Assembly: GCA_018824405.1 (NCBI GenBank)
Contig: JAHJGO010000026.1
Location: forward strand, 186,001 to 250,000
Direction of reading: 5' to 3'
Origin: Gammaproteobacteria bacterium
GTDB lineage: Bacteria > Pseudomonadota > Gammaproteobacteria > Burkholderiales > Sulfuricellaceae
Length of the DNA stretch: 64,000 nucleotides
The notes under the pieces were generated by a model. That model saw only the letters and a list, made by a program, of their open reading frames with translations, was not told the DNA's origin and made no database searches. The position numbers and the translations under genes were made by a program. How positions within the stretch are numbered: the first letter of the stretch is position 1; each line of letters starts with the position of its first letter. This document shows, piece after piece, positions 38,066 to 46,464 of this stretch.

Positions 38066-39664
38066 GTGACGCCGCACCGGCGCTGGTCGCTGCAACTGGT
38101 ATGGCTGATTCCCATCATCGCCGCGCTGATCGGCGGCTGGCTCGGGATCAAGGCGATGCTCGATCAGGGGCCGACCATCACCATCAGTTTCAGCACGGCG
38201 GAAGGGCTGGAGCCGGAAAAAACGCGCGTCAAATACCGCAGCATGGACATCGGCCGCGTTACCGGCATCGCTTTCTCGGAAGACCGCAAGCGGGTCATTG
38301 CCACCGTGGCCATCAGCAAGCAGGCCAAGCCTTTCCTCGTCGAGGACACGCGCTTCTGGGTGGTGCGTCCGCGCATTTCGGGGACGCAGATATCCGGCCT
38401 GGGTACGCTGCTTTCGGGTGCCTACATCGGCATGGATGTGGGCGAATCGAGCGAGTCGAAGCGCAAGTTCGTCGGCCTCGATGTGCCGCCTATTGTCACC
38501 ATCGACCTGCCGGGGCGACATTTTCAGCTTCAGGCAAGCGATCTCGGCTCGCTGGATGTTGGAGCGCCGGTTTATTTCCGCCGCGTACAGGTCGGCTCAG
38601 TCGTCGCCTACGAGCTCGACAAGGACGGTGTGGGTGTCAAGCTGCGCGTGTTCATCAATGCGCCCTACGATCAGCACGTCAAGGCGGACACGCGCTTCTG
38701 GCAGGCGAGCGGCTTCGACATGGTGCTCGATGCAAGCGGTATTCGCCTGAATACCGAGTCGCTTGCCTCGATGCTGCTCGGCGGCATCGCATTCCAGACC
38801 CCGGCAGAGTCTGCACAGGCAGCGCCAGCGCAAGGCGGCGCAAGCTTCACGCTTTATCCCGACCAGGGCAAGGCGTTGCGCCTGCCCGATACTGCCGAAG
38901 AAACCTACCAGATGGTTTTCGACGAATCCGTCCGCGGGCTTTCCGTCGGCGCGCCTGTGGATTTCCGCGGCGTGGTGATAGGCGAGGTGACCGCAATCCA
39001 TGTCGATTTCGACGCAAAAAAGCTGGATGTGCGCATTCCGGTCGAAGTACGGCTCTACCCGGATCGGTTGCACGGTAAGGTAAAGCAGGGCGCGGTACCG
39101 CCCGGCGCGCTGATCGAAAAGCTTGTTGCACGCGGTTTGCGTGCACAACTGCGCAGTGGCAGTCTGGTCACCGGCCAGCTTGTTGTGGCACTCGATTTCT
39201 TTCCCGAAGCACCGAAGGCGGCTGTGCTGAAACGCTCAGGCCCTGCCGAGATTCCGACCACAGCCAGCAGTCTTCAGGAATTGCAGGCAACCCTGCTAAG
39301 CCTGGCACGCAAGCTGGACAAGCTACCGCTGGAAGGCACAGTAAGCGATGCGCGCAAATCGCTGCAAGCGCTTGAAAACACGCTGGTTGCTACTGAGCGT
39401 GCCGTCAAACGGGTCGATAGCGAGCTCACGCCGCAGGCCGGGCGCACGCTGACCGACCTGAGCCGCACACTGGTGAATGTGGAGAAAACCCTCGACAGCC
39501 TGCAGCGCGGTTTGCTTGCCGAAGATGCGCCCATGCAGCGCGACGTGCGCGAAACCTTGCGTGAGGTCTCTCGTGCTGCGGAAGCGATGCGCAGTCTTTC
39601 CGATTACCTTGAACGCAACCCCGGCTCGCTCCTGCGCGGGCGTGTCGAGGAGACGGTAAAGTGA
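38066..39664 (+). CDS. pqiB: PqiB-like MCE-domain lipid transport protein
   Basis: The protein has one N-terminal transmembrane helix (LVWLIPIIAALIGGWLGI) and three MCE domains (about residues 30-125, 145-240 and 270-370), then a C-terminal coiled-coil region (LQELQATLLSLARKLDKLPL ... TLTDLSRTLVNVEKTLDSL), matching PqiB, a periplasm-spanning tunnel between inner and outer membrane. GTG at 38066 is the only canonical start before the helix. The frame stays open to the previous gene, and an ATA at 38015 sits exactly where a coupled start is expected behind GGGAG, giving 549 aa, close to E. coli PqiB. Confidence 0.9.
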   Translation: MTPHRRWSLQLVWLIPIIAALIGGWLGIKAMLDQGPTITISFSTAEGLEPEKTRVKYRSMDIGRVTGIAFSEDRKRVIATVAISKQAKPFLVEDTRFWVVRPRISGTQISGLGTLLSGAYIGMDVGESSESKRKFVGLDVPPIVTIDLPGRHFQLQASDLGSLDVGAPVYFRRVQVGSVVAYELDKDGVGVKLRVFINAPYDQHVKADTRFWQASGFDMVLDASGIRLNTESLASMLLGGIAFQTPAESAQAAPAQGGASFTLYPDQGKALRLPDTAEETYQMVFDESVRGLSVGAPVDFRGVVIGEVTAIHVDFDAKKLDVRIPVEVRLYPDRLHGKVKQGAVPPGALIEKLVARGLRAQLRSGSLVTGQLVVALDFFPEAPKAAVLKRSGPAEIPTTASSLQELQATLLSLARKLDKLPLEGTVSDARKSLQALENTLVATERAVKRVDSELTPQAGRTLTDLSRTLVNVEKTLDSLQRGLLAEDAPMQRDVRETLREVSRAAEAMRSLSDYLERNPGSLLRGRVEETVK

Positions 39665-40242
39665 AATTACGATCCGTATTGCTTATCTCGCTGGTAATGC
39701 TTGCAGCCTGTGCATCCCCTGTGAAGACGCGCTATCACATGCTTTCCGGGGAATCGCCGGCACCTGCAAAAGCCGTAGGTGAAACTCCTGAATATCGCGT
39801 TGCCATCGGCCCGGCGACCATACCGGAGGCGCTGGACCGGCAGCAGATCGTACTCAGTATTGCGCCGAATCCTTACGTAATTTCCGACAACGAACGTTGG
39901 TCCGAACCCTTGAAACGTGAAATTCCACGTGTCATCGCAGAAGCGGTCGGACAGCGCTTGCCCAGGGCGCAGGTCGCAGCGCATGTGCAATACAGTGGGC
40001 AGGGTGCGGATTACCAGGTACTGATCGATGTAATACGCTTCGAATCGGTGCCGGGAAAATCCATTACGCTCGAAGCGACATGGAGTGTTCGTAACCGCGC
40101 TGGTGAAAGGGTAAGTGAAGCGCGTTCCGTCTTTGTCGAACAGGTAGACGCCCCGGGAATTTCCCCACTTGTTACGGCACATGCAAAAGCACTCGACAAT
40201 CTTGGACAAGAGATTGCCGCATCACTGGATTCTTTATATTAG
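39661..40242 (+). CDS. pqiC: PqiC-like outer-membrane lipoprotein
   Basis: The 193-aa protein starts at GTG overlapping the pqiB stop (GTGA). It has a lipoprotein signal peptide with lipobox LAAC (Cys at about residue 17) and the ABC-type auxiliary lipoprotein fold (YRVAIGPATIPEALDRQQIV, RWSEPLKREIPRVIAEAVGQ). PqiC is thought to receive the PqiB tunnel at the outer membrane. It ends the operon. Confidence 0.93.
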   Translation: MKLRSVLLISLVMLAACASPVKTRYHMLSGESPAPAKAVGETPEYRVAIGPATIPEALDRQQIVLSIAPNPYVISDNERWSEPLKREIPRVIAEAVGQRLPRAQVAAHVQYSGQGADYQVLIDVIRFESVPGKSITLEATWSVRNRAGERVSEARSVFVEQVDAPGISPLVTAHAKALDNLGQEIAASLDSLY

Positions 40243-40290
40243 CCATGAGCGCCCGCAAAGTGCGATCGCGGGTATGCAGAGTCGACTTTT

Positions 40291-40298
40291 GCTATGAT
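40291..40298 (+). promoter_or_regulatory. Possible extended -10 element for the DUF2058 gene
   Basis: TGCTATGAT-type extended -10 (TATGAT at 40293-40298) about 70 bp before the DUF2058 start; no clear -35. Confidence 0.25.
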
Positions 40299-40367
40299 AG
40301 CGACTTTTCACTGGCCAGGCCGGCGCCGCGGTCTGGGCCAGCGTACCCTATTTACGGAGTAGCACAT

Positions 40368-40904
40368 ATGGCCTCTTTGCAAGATCAGTTTTTGAAAGCC
40401 GGCCTGGTCGACAAAAACAAAGTCAAACAGGCCAACCAGGACAAGAGCAAGCAGAAGAAGGTCGAGCGCCGGACCGGTACATACACTGTCGATGAAGTGC
40501 GCCTGGCCGCACTCGAAACGCAACGCAAGAATGCCGAGCGAGCCCGCGAGCTCAATGCCCAGCGCGATGCGGCTGCCACCCACAAGGCGATCGTGGCGCA
40601 AATTGCCCAGATGGTGCAGCAGAATCGCCAGAGTAAGGGCACCGGCGATATCGCCTACAATTTTACCCGCGACAAGAAGATCGAACGGCTGTATGTGTCT
40701 GCCACGGTCCAGGCGCATATAACGGCCGGTCGCCTGGTGATCGTCTGCCAGGGTGGCGCCACCGAATTGGTACCCCGGGTTATCGCCGACAAGATCGCCG
40801 AGCGCGATGCCTCGCTCGTCGTTCGGGTGAACAAGACCAGCGCCGAAATCGATGCGGACGATCCCTATGCCGCCTTCCAGATACCGGACGACTTGATGTG
40901 GTAG
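40368..40904 (+). CDS. DUF2058 family protein (YaiL-like)
   Basis: The 178-aa protein begins MASLQDQFLKAGLVDKNKVK, is rich in Lys/Arg/Gln in its first half (helical) and ends with a small beta domain (IAYNFTRDKKIERLYVSATV, GRLVIVCQGGATELVPRVIA). This is the DUF2058/YaiL family, linked to nucleoid or ribosome-associated functions but not characterised well. GGAG lies 8 bp before the ATG; the upstream open frame is not used. Confidence 0.9.
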   Translation: MASLQDQFLKAGLVDKNKVKQANQDKSKQKKVERRTGTYTVDEVRLAALETQRKNAERARELNAQRDAAATHKAIVAQIAQMVQQNRQSKGTGDIAYNFTRDKKIERLYVSATVQAHITAGRLVIVCQGGATELVPRVIADKIAERDASLVVRVNKTSAEIDADDPYAAFQIPDDLMW

Positions 40905-41119
40905 TTCGGGTGGCCAAACTTGCTGAAGAATGGTGCATATGATGGCGCCTTTAGTGCATCGCTTTTCGGCATAGTAACCGTCTCTTTAAAGCTCCCAAAA
41001 GCACACCCGGTACTGTAAAGTGACTGGACACCAACGCTCCAGAGCCGCGGTTTGACACACAAGGTGACGGGACGCAGACTGCCGCGCATTCGCACCATAT
41101 AGCACCACAGGAGAAGAGA

Positions 41120-41398
41120 ATGTCCAAGAAACGGTTCCACTGCCAAGCGGTTACTCACGAAGGTATCAAAAGCATCAGCATCACCGATGACGCGCACCAC
41201 TTCTGCATTACATTTGAAGACGCAGGCAATAGACTCACAGCCCTAAAAGAAGCCATCGCCATCGGCAAATATCCTATCACCATGGAACTGGTGGACTCCT
41301 GTGCCAAATTGATGCCCGGCCCAACCGTGAAATATCACGTCACACAACACGACGCCGAGAAATTTCTCCATTCGTTGGATAAAGCGTTGCACCATTGA
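41120..41398 (+). CDS. Hypothetical protein (92 aa)
   Basis: I do not recognise the family. The protein has a good AGGAGA ribosome site and a Rho-independent terminator 20 bp after the stop, so it is a real monocistronic gene. It shows a beta-alpha pattern (HCQAVTHEGIKSISITDDAH, HFCITFEDAGNRLTALKEAI) with six His residues in the 92. The 215-bp stretch before it contains nothing else recognisable. Confidence 0.7.
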   Translation: MSKKRFHCQAVTHEGIKSISITDDAHHFCITFEDAGNRLTALKEAIAIGKYPITMELVDSCAKLMPGPTVKYHVTQHDAEKFLHSLDKALHH

Positions 41399-41418
41399 GA
41401 CGCAAGCACCCAAAAATG

Positions 41419-41450
41419 AAAGCCTCGCAGGGATGTGAGGCTTTTTGTTT
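41419..41450 (+). terminator. Rho-independent terminator after the 92-aa gene
   Basis: AAAGCCTC, a 10-base loop and GAGGCTTT form an 8-bp stem followed by TTTTT-rich sequence. Confidence 0.85.
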
Positions 41451-41454
41451 GTAG

Positions 41455-41700
41455 AATTTTCAAGGTTGTAAATATGACCACGACAGCGTAGCGTGCAGAT
41501 CGCGCACGCGCAGTGATTCAAGGCCGTGCAGGGTGTCCGAGTGCTCGAAAGGCGCTTGAGGCAAAGCGCCTCTTGATTGACCATCTGAAAAACCGCATTG
41601 ACTGCGAAAATGCGCTGCCGGTTCGTCATGGTAAACGAGCAAAGGGAGGGTAAATTTTCTGGATGATTCACGTCTGTTACTCCTTCGAGTTCCAGGTCGC
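41455..41700. other. Gene-free stretch before dbpA, possibly decayed coding sequence
   Basis: Together with the terminator this is a 378-bp gap. Two overlapping minus-strand frames look weakly protein-like (for example MTNRQRIFAVNAVFQMVNQE) but have no ribosome site and no family I recognise. A TATAAT at 41708-41713 may be a dbpA -10 box, without a clear -35. Confidence 0.3.
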
Positions 41701-41776
41701 ACACTTCGTATAATGTATATTATGTTAAATAGTAAATATTCCAGCATATCCTGGCTGCAGTCAGGGATAATTGCGC

Positions 41777-43204
41777 ATGAATCCAATTGCCCCCTCCGCT
41801 TCATCGTCCGCAGAAAGCCCTGCCGGACACTCTTTTAACGAACTACCTTTGCCGCCCGGCATACAGGCGACATTACAGCAGCTTGGATATCTATCCATGA
41901 CGCCTATCCAGGCAGCCAGCCTCCCTTTGGCGCTTGCCGGGCACGATCTGATCGCTCAGGCGAAAACCGGAAGCGGCAAGACGGCGGCTTTCGCGCTGAC
42001 GCTGCTCACCCATCTGAACCCGCGCCGTTTTGCGGTGCAAGCCATGGTGTTGTGCCCCACGCGCGAGCTGGCCGATCAGGTGACGCAGGAGATTCGTCGT
42101 CTGGCGCGATTCGCAGACAACATCAAGATCGTCGCTTTGTGTGGCGGCACGCCCATGCGCCCGCAGATAAACAGCCTGGAGCACGGTGCACACATTGTCG
42201 TCGGTACGCCGGGCCGCATCATCGATCACCTGGGACGCGGTAGCCTTGCGCTGGATGCGCTCAACACCTTGGTGCTCGACGAAGCCGATCGCATGCTGGA
42301 CATGGGTTTTTACGACGACATCGCTTATGTGGCGGAACATTGCCCGACACAACGCCAGACCCTGTTGTTCTCGGCGACTTTTCCGGAGGGGATCACTCGG
42401 CTGGCACGCCAGTTCCTGCGCAACCCGAAGGAAGTCAAGCTGCCGGAACAGCATGCGGAGAGCAAGATACGCCAGCGCTTCTACGAAGTGGATCACGAGG
42501 CGCGTTTGCAGGCTGTCGGCGCCCTGCTCCGGCACTATCGCCCGGTCAGCACGCTGGCCTTTTGCAACACCAAGCAACAATGCCGCGAATTGCTGGACGT
42601 GCTGCATGCACAGGGCTTTCATGCGCTGACCTTGAATGGCGACCTGGAACAGCGCGAACGCGATCAGGTGCTGATCCAGTTCGCGAATAAGAGTTGCTCG
42701 GTACTGGTGGCCACCGATCTGGCTGCGCGTGGCCTGGATATTTCACAACTTGAAGCGGTCATCAATGTCGATGTTACGCCCGACCCGGAGATACATATCC
42801 ATCGGATCGGCCGCACCGGGCGCGCAGACGAGGACGGCTGGGCGCTCTCACTGTGCAGCACGGCCGACAAGCGCCGTGTTGCCGCCATCGCACAGATGAT
42901 GGGCAGCGAACCGGAATGGCATGCGCTTGATTCACTGCAAGACAGTCATGCTTCACCGCTGGTGCCGCCGATGGTGACGCTGCAGATTCTTGGCGGGCGC
43001 AAGGACAAGATCCGCCCCGGTGACGTGCTGGGCGCTCTTACCGGCGAAGCGGGATTCACGCGCGAGCAGGTCGGCAAGATCACGGTGACCGATCAGTCCA
43101 CTTATGTTGCCGTTGCGCGCAAAATCGCTCTTGATGCCGTGCGAAAATTATCGGCAGGCAAGGTCAAGGGCAAGACGGTGAAAGTGCGCGCACTGGAGGA
43201 TTGA
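41777..43204 (+). CDS. dbpA: ATP-dependent RNA helicase DbpA
   Basis: The 475-aa DEAD-box helicase has the Q motif (MTPIQAASLPLAL), motif I AKTGSGKT, motif II DEAD (VLDEADRMLDMGFYDD), motif III SAT and motif VI HRIGRTGR. A C-terminal DbpA RNA-binding domain (VTLQILGGRKDKIRPGDVLG, ending VKVRALED) targets it to hairpin 92 of 23S rRNA during 50S assembly. ATG at 41777 with GGGA ahead is preferred over a TTG two codons upstream. The next gene is convergent. Confidence 0.96.
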   Translation: MNPIAPSASSSAESPAGHSFNELPLPPGIQATLQQLGYLSMTPIQAASLPLALAGHDLIAQAKTGSGKTAAFALTLLTHLNPRRFAVQAMVLCPTRELADQVTQEIRRLARFADNIKIVALCGGTPMRPQINSLEHGAHIVVGTPGRIIDHLGRGSLALDALNTLVLDEADRMLDMGFYDDIAYVAEHCPTQRQTLLFSATFPEGITRLARQFLRNPKEVKLPEQHAESKIRQRFYEVDHEARLQAVGALLRHYRPVSTLAFCNTKQQCRELLDVLHAQGFHALTLNGDLEQRERDQVLIQFANKSCSVLVATDLAARGLDISQLEAVINVDVTPDPEIHIHRIGRTGRADEDGWALSLCSTADKRRVAAIAQMMGSEPEWHALDSLQDSHASPLVPPMVTLQILGGRKDKIRPGDVLGALTGEAGFTREQVGKITVTDQSTYVAVARKIALDAVRKLSAGKVKGKTVKVRALED

Positions 43205-43217
43205 CTTGCTTCCGGAT

Positions 43218-43751
43218 TTAATCGGCCGGCGCGGCTGACCAGAGCGGTCGGCCAGTTGCTTCGAGATGGCTGAGGTAAGCGCGCAGGTCAAATTCCAGTT
43301 GATGGTAATCGGGTTCCATGTGCTGGCAAAGTTGATAGAAAGCCTTGTCGTGCTCGCTTTCCTTGATGTGCGCCAGCTCATGCACCACGATCATGCGCAA
43401 AAATTCAGGCGGCATTTCCCTGAACACTGTCGCTACTCGGATCTCACGCTTGGACTTGAGTTTTGCACCCTGCACCCGGGATTTTCTGGTGTGCGTGCCC
43501 AGTGCATGCTGAATGACATGCAGCTTGCTGTCGAACGCCACCTTGCTTAGCTGTCCGGCGTTGCGCAGATACGCGCCTTTGATTTCCAGCACGTAGTCAT
43601 AGAGCGCCTTGTCAGTGCGTACAGAGTGCGCAAGCGGATATTTCTTCAGCAGTACACCGGCCAGCAGGTCTTGTTCGATCAGTCGCTGCACTTGTTCTGC
43701 CAATGCGACCGGGTAGCCGGCAAGGTAATTCGGCGGGGGCTTCGGGCGCAT
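43218..43751 (-). CDS. YgjP-like (M48-type) zinc metallopeptidase domain protein
   Basis: The 177-aa protein has the zinc motif HELAH in MIVVHELAHIKESEHDKAFY, with the downstream His of SEH as the likely third ligand. This is the YgjP/WLM-like metallopeptidase family, cytoplasmic and poorly characterised. No signal peptide is visible. It is convergent with dbpA and lies 12 bp downstream of the MYG1 gene on the same strand. Confidence 0.85.
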   Translation of the reverse strand: MRPKPPPNYLAGYPVALAEQVQRLIEQDLLAGVLLKKYPLAHSVRTDKALYDYVLEIKGAYLRNAGQLSKVAFDSKLHVIQHALGTHTRKSRVQGAKLKSKREIRVATVFREMPPEFLRMIVVHELAHIKESEHDKAFYQLCQHMEPDYHQLEFDLRAYLSHLEATGRPLWSAAPAD

Positions 43752-43763
43752 CGGGGTAAAACC

Positions 43764-44690
43764 CTAATCCTGTAGCGCCAGTTGAGCCATTTTCAAGGCT
43801 CCATCCTTCGTTGTGTGCCCTGCGACAAAGCGCGCCCGATGACAAAACACGCAGCCCGTCATGCCAGTGACTTTATCCAGCTCTTCGCCATCCAGCCCAG
43901 CCCAGGCGGCAGGCAGGGATTTCCGGTTGCTGAAGCTTCCCGCATAATCCGGCACGGTATGCACATGCCATTTCGTCTGGGTGTCCGGAGAAATCACGTA
44001 CAGGAGATGCTGGTACTCGGGGGACCCCAATACGGCTTCCTTCCATGGTGCGCCGTTATCCAGCACCAGCAGGCGCCCTGCTTCCAGCAACATGCCTTGC
44101 TTCACAACGGCCCGGGCCGCTTCCAGCCCCCTGGCTTCGCGAACGGTGTTTTGCAGAACGCTTCCTGCCCAGCTGACAGCCTGTTCGAATGCCTTGTTCC
44201 TGGCTTCCGGCGAGGCGTCATCCTGCCAGCCGGGATTGAAGCCGCCAATGATCGAGGAAATGGACATCAAGGTCGCAAGTGGCGTTTCCTTGCTCAGGGC
44301 AACTCCGCAATCAATCGCATCCACGCCTTGCACCAGCAAGCGATCGACCCTGGACGCAGCAGCGACCGAGCCGCAAAGTGCCACGCCCAGTTCACGCCAG
44401 ATCAGGCCGAATGAACTGAAAGGAATGCCGTTTTCCCTGGCCTCGCTGAAATCCAGTTGATGATGGTCGAAACGACAGCTCGCAGGGTCAAAAACTCGCC
44501 CCACATCGAAGATAACATCCGCTTCATCCAGCTGAGCCTGGTCGCGAGTGCGCAGAATGCTTAGCGAGGGACTTGCAAGCCGCAAAGCTGCTGCAGCCAG
44601 TACTTCGTCGGCATGAAACGAGCCTGAATGCGTGGCGGCAACCGTGCCGGGATTCTGAAGAATAGTATAAAGATTCGATACCTTGCTCAT
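43764..44690 (-). CDS. MYG1 family (UPF0160) DHH-like exonuclease
   Basis: The 308-aa protein carries the MYG1 motifs ATHSGSFHADEVLAAAALRL, VIFDVGRVFDPASCRFDHHQ (DHH-type metal site) and a C-terminal CVFCHRARFVAGHTTKDGAL. Eukaryotic MYG1 is a 3'-5' RNA exonuclease; the bacterial role is not established. ATG at 44690 (MSKVSNLYTILQ) is chosen; a TTG ten codons upstream and an ATG between them are alternatives, none with a strong ribosome site. It is probably cotranscribed with the YgjP-like gene. Confidence 0.87.
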   Translation of the reverse strand: MSKVSNLYTILQNPGTVAATHSGSFHADEVLAAAALRLASPSLSILRTRDQAQLDEADVIFDVGRVFDPASCRFDHHQLDFSEARENGIPFSSFGLIWRELGVALCGSVAAASRVDRLLVQGVDAIDCGVALSKETPLATLMSISSIIGGFNPGWQDDASPEARNKAFEQAVSWAGSVLQNTVREARGLEAARAVVKQGMLLEAGRLLVLDNGAPWKEAVLGSPEYQHLLYVISPDTQTKWHVHTVPDYAGSFSNRKSLPAAWAGLDGEELDKVTGMTGCVFCHRARFVAGHTTKDGALKMAQLALQD

Positions 44691-44844
44691 TGCTTGGGGG
44701 CATTCCATGGTTGCGAACAACGGCCCGCCTTATCAATCATGGGCTGAGCGCTGATCCGGTTTTTTCGGGCATGGGGAAGGCGAGCCCTCCCCTTTTGATA
44801 CTAAGAGCCAATTCAGCAGGTTTCATGCCTCCTGAAACAGGCGC

Positions 44845-45156
44845 TTAGGGTGTATTGGCCTTGGGTGGCCGCTTGTGGAACTTCCTGGCCGGCCTCTTGC
44901 CTTGCGGCCTGTCGCCCTGTGGTCTATCACTTTGTGGCCTGTCGCCTTGTGGCCTGTCGCCGGATTTGGGCCGATCATTGCTTGCAGACGGGGACCGGCG
45001 AACGTTGGGTTCACGAGCTTCCACACGGTTCACGGAAGCCAGCGTGATTTCCAGCTCGTTAAGCTCATCCCATTCGGCATCGGTTCGCTGCCGTTCCGGA
45101 ATGGCCAGAAGCTCTTGCTGGCGGCGGCGGGGAGAAATTGGTTGTTGATCATTCAT
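44845..45156 (-). CDS. Hypothetical protein with a basic pentapeptide-repeat tail
   Basis: The 103-aa protein starts MNDQQPISPRRRQQELLAIP, has a short acidic/helical part (RTDAEWDELNELEITLASVN) and a disordered C-terminus made of DRPQ-type five-residue repeats (GDRPQ, SDRPQ, GDRPQ) ending in a Lys/Arg-rich tail (KRPARKFHKRPPKA). Such tails suggest nucleic-acid binding (inference). No family is recognised. The repeats are encoded by 15-bp tandem units at 44901-44960. Confidence 0.65.
   Translation of the reverse strand: MNDQQPISPRRRQQELLAIPERQRTDAEWDELNELEITLASVNRVEAREPNVRRSPSASNDRPKSGDRPQGDRPQSDRPQGDRPQGKRPARKFHKRPPKANTP
44901..44960. repeat. Four 15-bp tandem repeats inside the basic-tail gene
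   Basis: Four adjacent units (CTTGCGGCCTGTCGC, CCTGTGGTCTATCAC, TTTGTGGCCTGTCGC, CTTGTGGCCTGTCGC on the plus strand) encode five-residue units of the protein tail. In-frame units of this kind can vary in number between strains. Confidence 0.85.
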
Positions 45157-45193
45157 GGCGCCATTATCCCCTATCACTCATGTTATGAGCAAT

Positions 45194-45406
45194 TTATCCT
45201 TTTCGCAGGGGGTCCAGCAACGAGGACAGGCCATTGTGGTCCAGCTCCTGCATCAGCGCCAGCAGACGGCCGATTTCGCCGGATGGAAAGCCTTCGCGAG
45301 CAAACCAGTTGAGATACCGTCCGGGCAGGTCCGCTATCAGGTGGCCTTTGTATTTGCCATAGGGCATGGCGGTGGTAAGCAGTCGTTCCAGATCTTCGGA
45401 GTTCAT
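45194..45406 (-). CDS. DUF3820 family protein
   Basis: The 70-aa protein has the DUF3820 signature MPYGKYKGHLIADLPGRYLN followed by WFAREGFPSGEIGRLLALMQ. Pfam names the family after a putative quorum-sensing-regulated virulence factor, but the role is unproven; it is often found near exonuclease-like genes. The ATG is chosen over a TTG two codons upstream. Confidence 0.85.
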   Translation of the reverse strand: MNSEDLERLLTTAMPYGKYKGHLIADLPGRYLNWFAREGFPSGEIGRLLALMQELDHNGLSSLLDPLRKG

Positions 45407-45508
45407 CGTCAATTATAAGAGCCTATTAATGATGCTGGCGCGAGGCATGAAGCTTACTGAAATAGGCTCCAAGTCCAGACGCGGTTTAACGCAATGGAAC
45501 TGTGCGTT

Positions 45509-45514
45509 TATAAT
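45509..45514 (+). promoter_or_regulatory. Possible -10 element for the djlA-like gene
   Basis: TATAAT 32 bp ahead of the TTG start; a weak TTTAAC lies about 18 bp upstream of it. Confidence 0.3.
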
Positions 45515-45546
45515 TGCTTCTTTCACACGCAACCTCAGGAGTTACT

Positions 45547-46320
45547 TTGTTTAAACTCATTGGCGTCTTGATAGGGTATTACTTTTTCGGGATTCTCGGA
45601 GCATTTGCTGGATATTTCCTGGGAAGTATTATTACCCGTTATCGCGCATATGGCATGGGTGCGGTTAACCCGCTCAGTAGCGGTCAGCGCCAAGCCGTTT
45701 TCATTGAAACGGTTTTTATTTTAATGGGAAAACTTGCCAAGGCAGATGGCCATATCTCCAGGGATGAAGTTGCGCATGTCGAAGATTTTATCCAGAAACT
45801 GGGCATGTCTGCCGAGCACAGGCAGCAAGCCATTGCGCTTTTCAAGCAAGGATCTGCCCCGGATTATGATGTTGAGCCGAATTTAAAGCGCTTCATGTCC
45901 GTTTGCGGGCATACCCACAGTCTGAAACAGGTGTTGCTGGTCTACCTCATTGTGATGGCGCTGTCCGACGGGCGCATTGATCCGGCTGAAGAGCGCCTGC
46001 TGATAGATATTGCGCGCCACCTGGGTTATGACCAGGCCGCATTCAAGCGCATGCTGGAGATGGTATTAAACCAGTCGCACTTTGCCGGCGGCCAGGCGGA
46101 CTCTGCCACTGCTCTGGAGGACGCTTATAAAGCCTTGGGTGTGAGCAAGGAAAGCAGCGACCAGGAAGTCAAACGGGCTTATCGCAAGCTGATGAGCCAG
46201 TACCATCCCGACAAGTTGATGGGTCAGGGTGTGCCGGAAGACATGATTGCGGTGGCGACCGAGCAGGCCAAGGAAGTGCAGCTTGCCTACGACTTGATCA
46301 GCAAGAGCCGACAGCAATAA
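45547..46320 (+). CDS. djlA: DjlA-like membrane-anchored J-domain co-chaperone
   Basis: The 257-aa protein has an N-terminal membrane helix (FKLIGVLIGYYFFGILGAFA), a TerB-like helical domain (about 45-170; MGKLAKADGHISRDEVAHVE, MALSDGRIDPAEERLLIDIA) and a C-terminal J domain (about 190-255) with the HPD motif in YHPDKLMG. It stimulates DnaK near the inner membrane. A TTG five bases behind AGGAG gives the expected N-terminus; no ATG fits. Confidence 0.9.
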   Translation: MFKLIGVLIGYYFFGILGAFAGYFLGSIITRYRAYGMGAVNPLSSGQRQAVFIETVFILMGKLAKADGHISRDEVAHVEDFIQKLGMSAEHRQQAIALFKQGSAPDYDVEPNLKRFMSVCGHTHSLKQVLLVYLIVMALSDGRIDPAEERLLIDIARHLGYDQAAFKRMLEMVLNQSHFAGGQADSATALEDAYKALGVSKESSDQEVKRAYRKLMSQYHPDKLMGQGVPEDMIAVATEQAKEVQLAYDLISKSRQQ

Positions 46321-46326
46321 TCGGGG

Positions 46327-46437
46327 GGCGAAAGAGACAAATTGGCAGGCTTCGCCGTTTAGCCTGTAAAATAGCGACATCCCCTTGTGTTTCGTTTCGG
46401 CCTGGCCAGCTCGTCTGAGCCGGGATTTTTGTTTTTT
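46327..46437 (+). promoter_or_regulatory. Structured leader with possible pseudoknot and terminator ahead of the SLC13 gene
   Basis: GGCGAA (46327-46332) can pair with TTCGCC (46351-46356), while CAGGCT (46346-46351) can pair with AGCCTG (46361-46366). The strands interleave as in an H-type pseudoknot or are mutually exclusive. A terminator-like stem (CCTGGC with GCCGGG, 46401-46424) and a T-tract to 46437 follow, 28 bp before the transporter start. This could be an attenuator or riboswitch-like element, or simply the djlA terminator. Confidence 0.4.
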
Positions 46438-46464
46438 GCGCCAGCATCTGTTTCAGGATTTATC

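Noticed and set aside
40259-40272. GCGATCGC octamer as a HIP1-type repeat
   Set aside because: Single occurrence noticed; no sign of repeated use in the window.
41243-41804. Transposase remnant ahead of dbpA
   Set aside because: Weakly protein-like minus-strand frames, but no transposase motif or terminal repeat could be recognised.
44773-44796. Terminator-like hairpin with TTTT on the plus strand
   Set aside because: No plus-strand gene ends there, and on the minus strand it lacks a T-tract.
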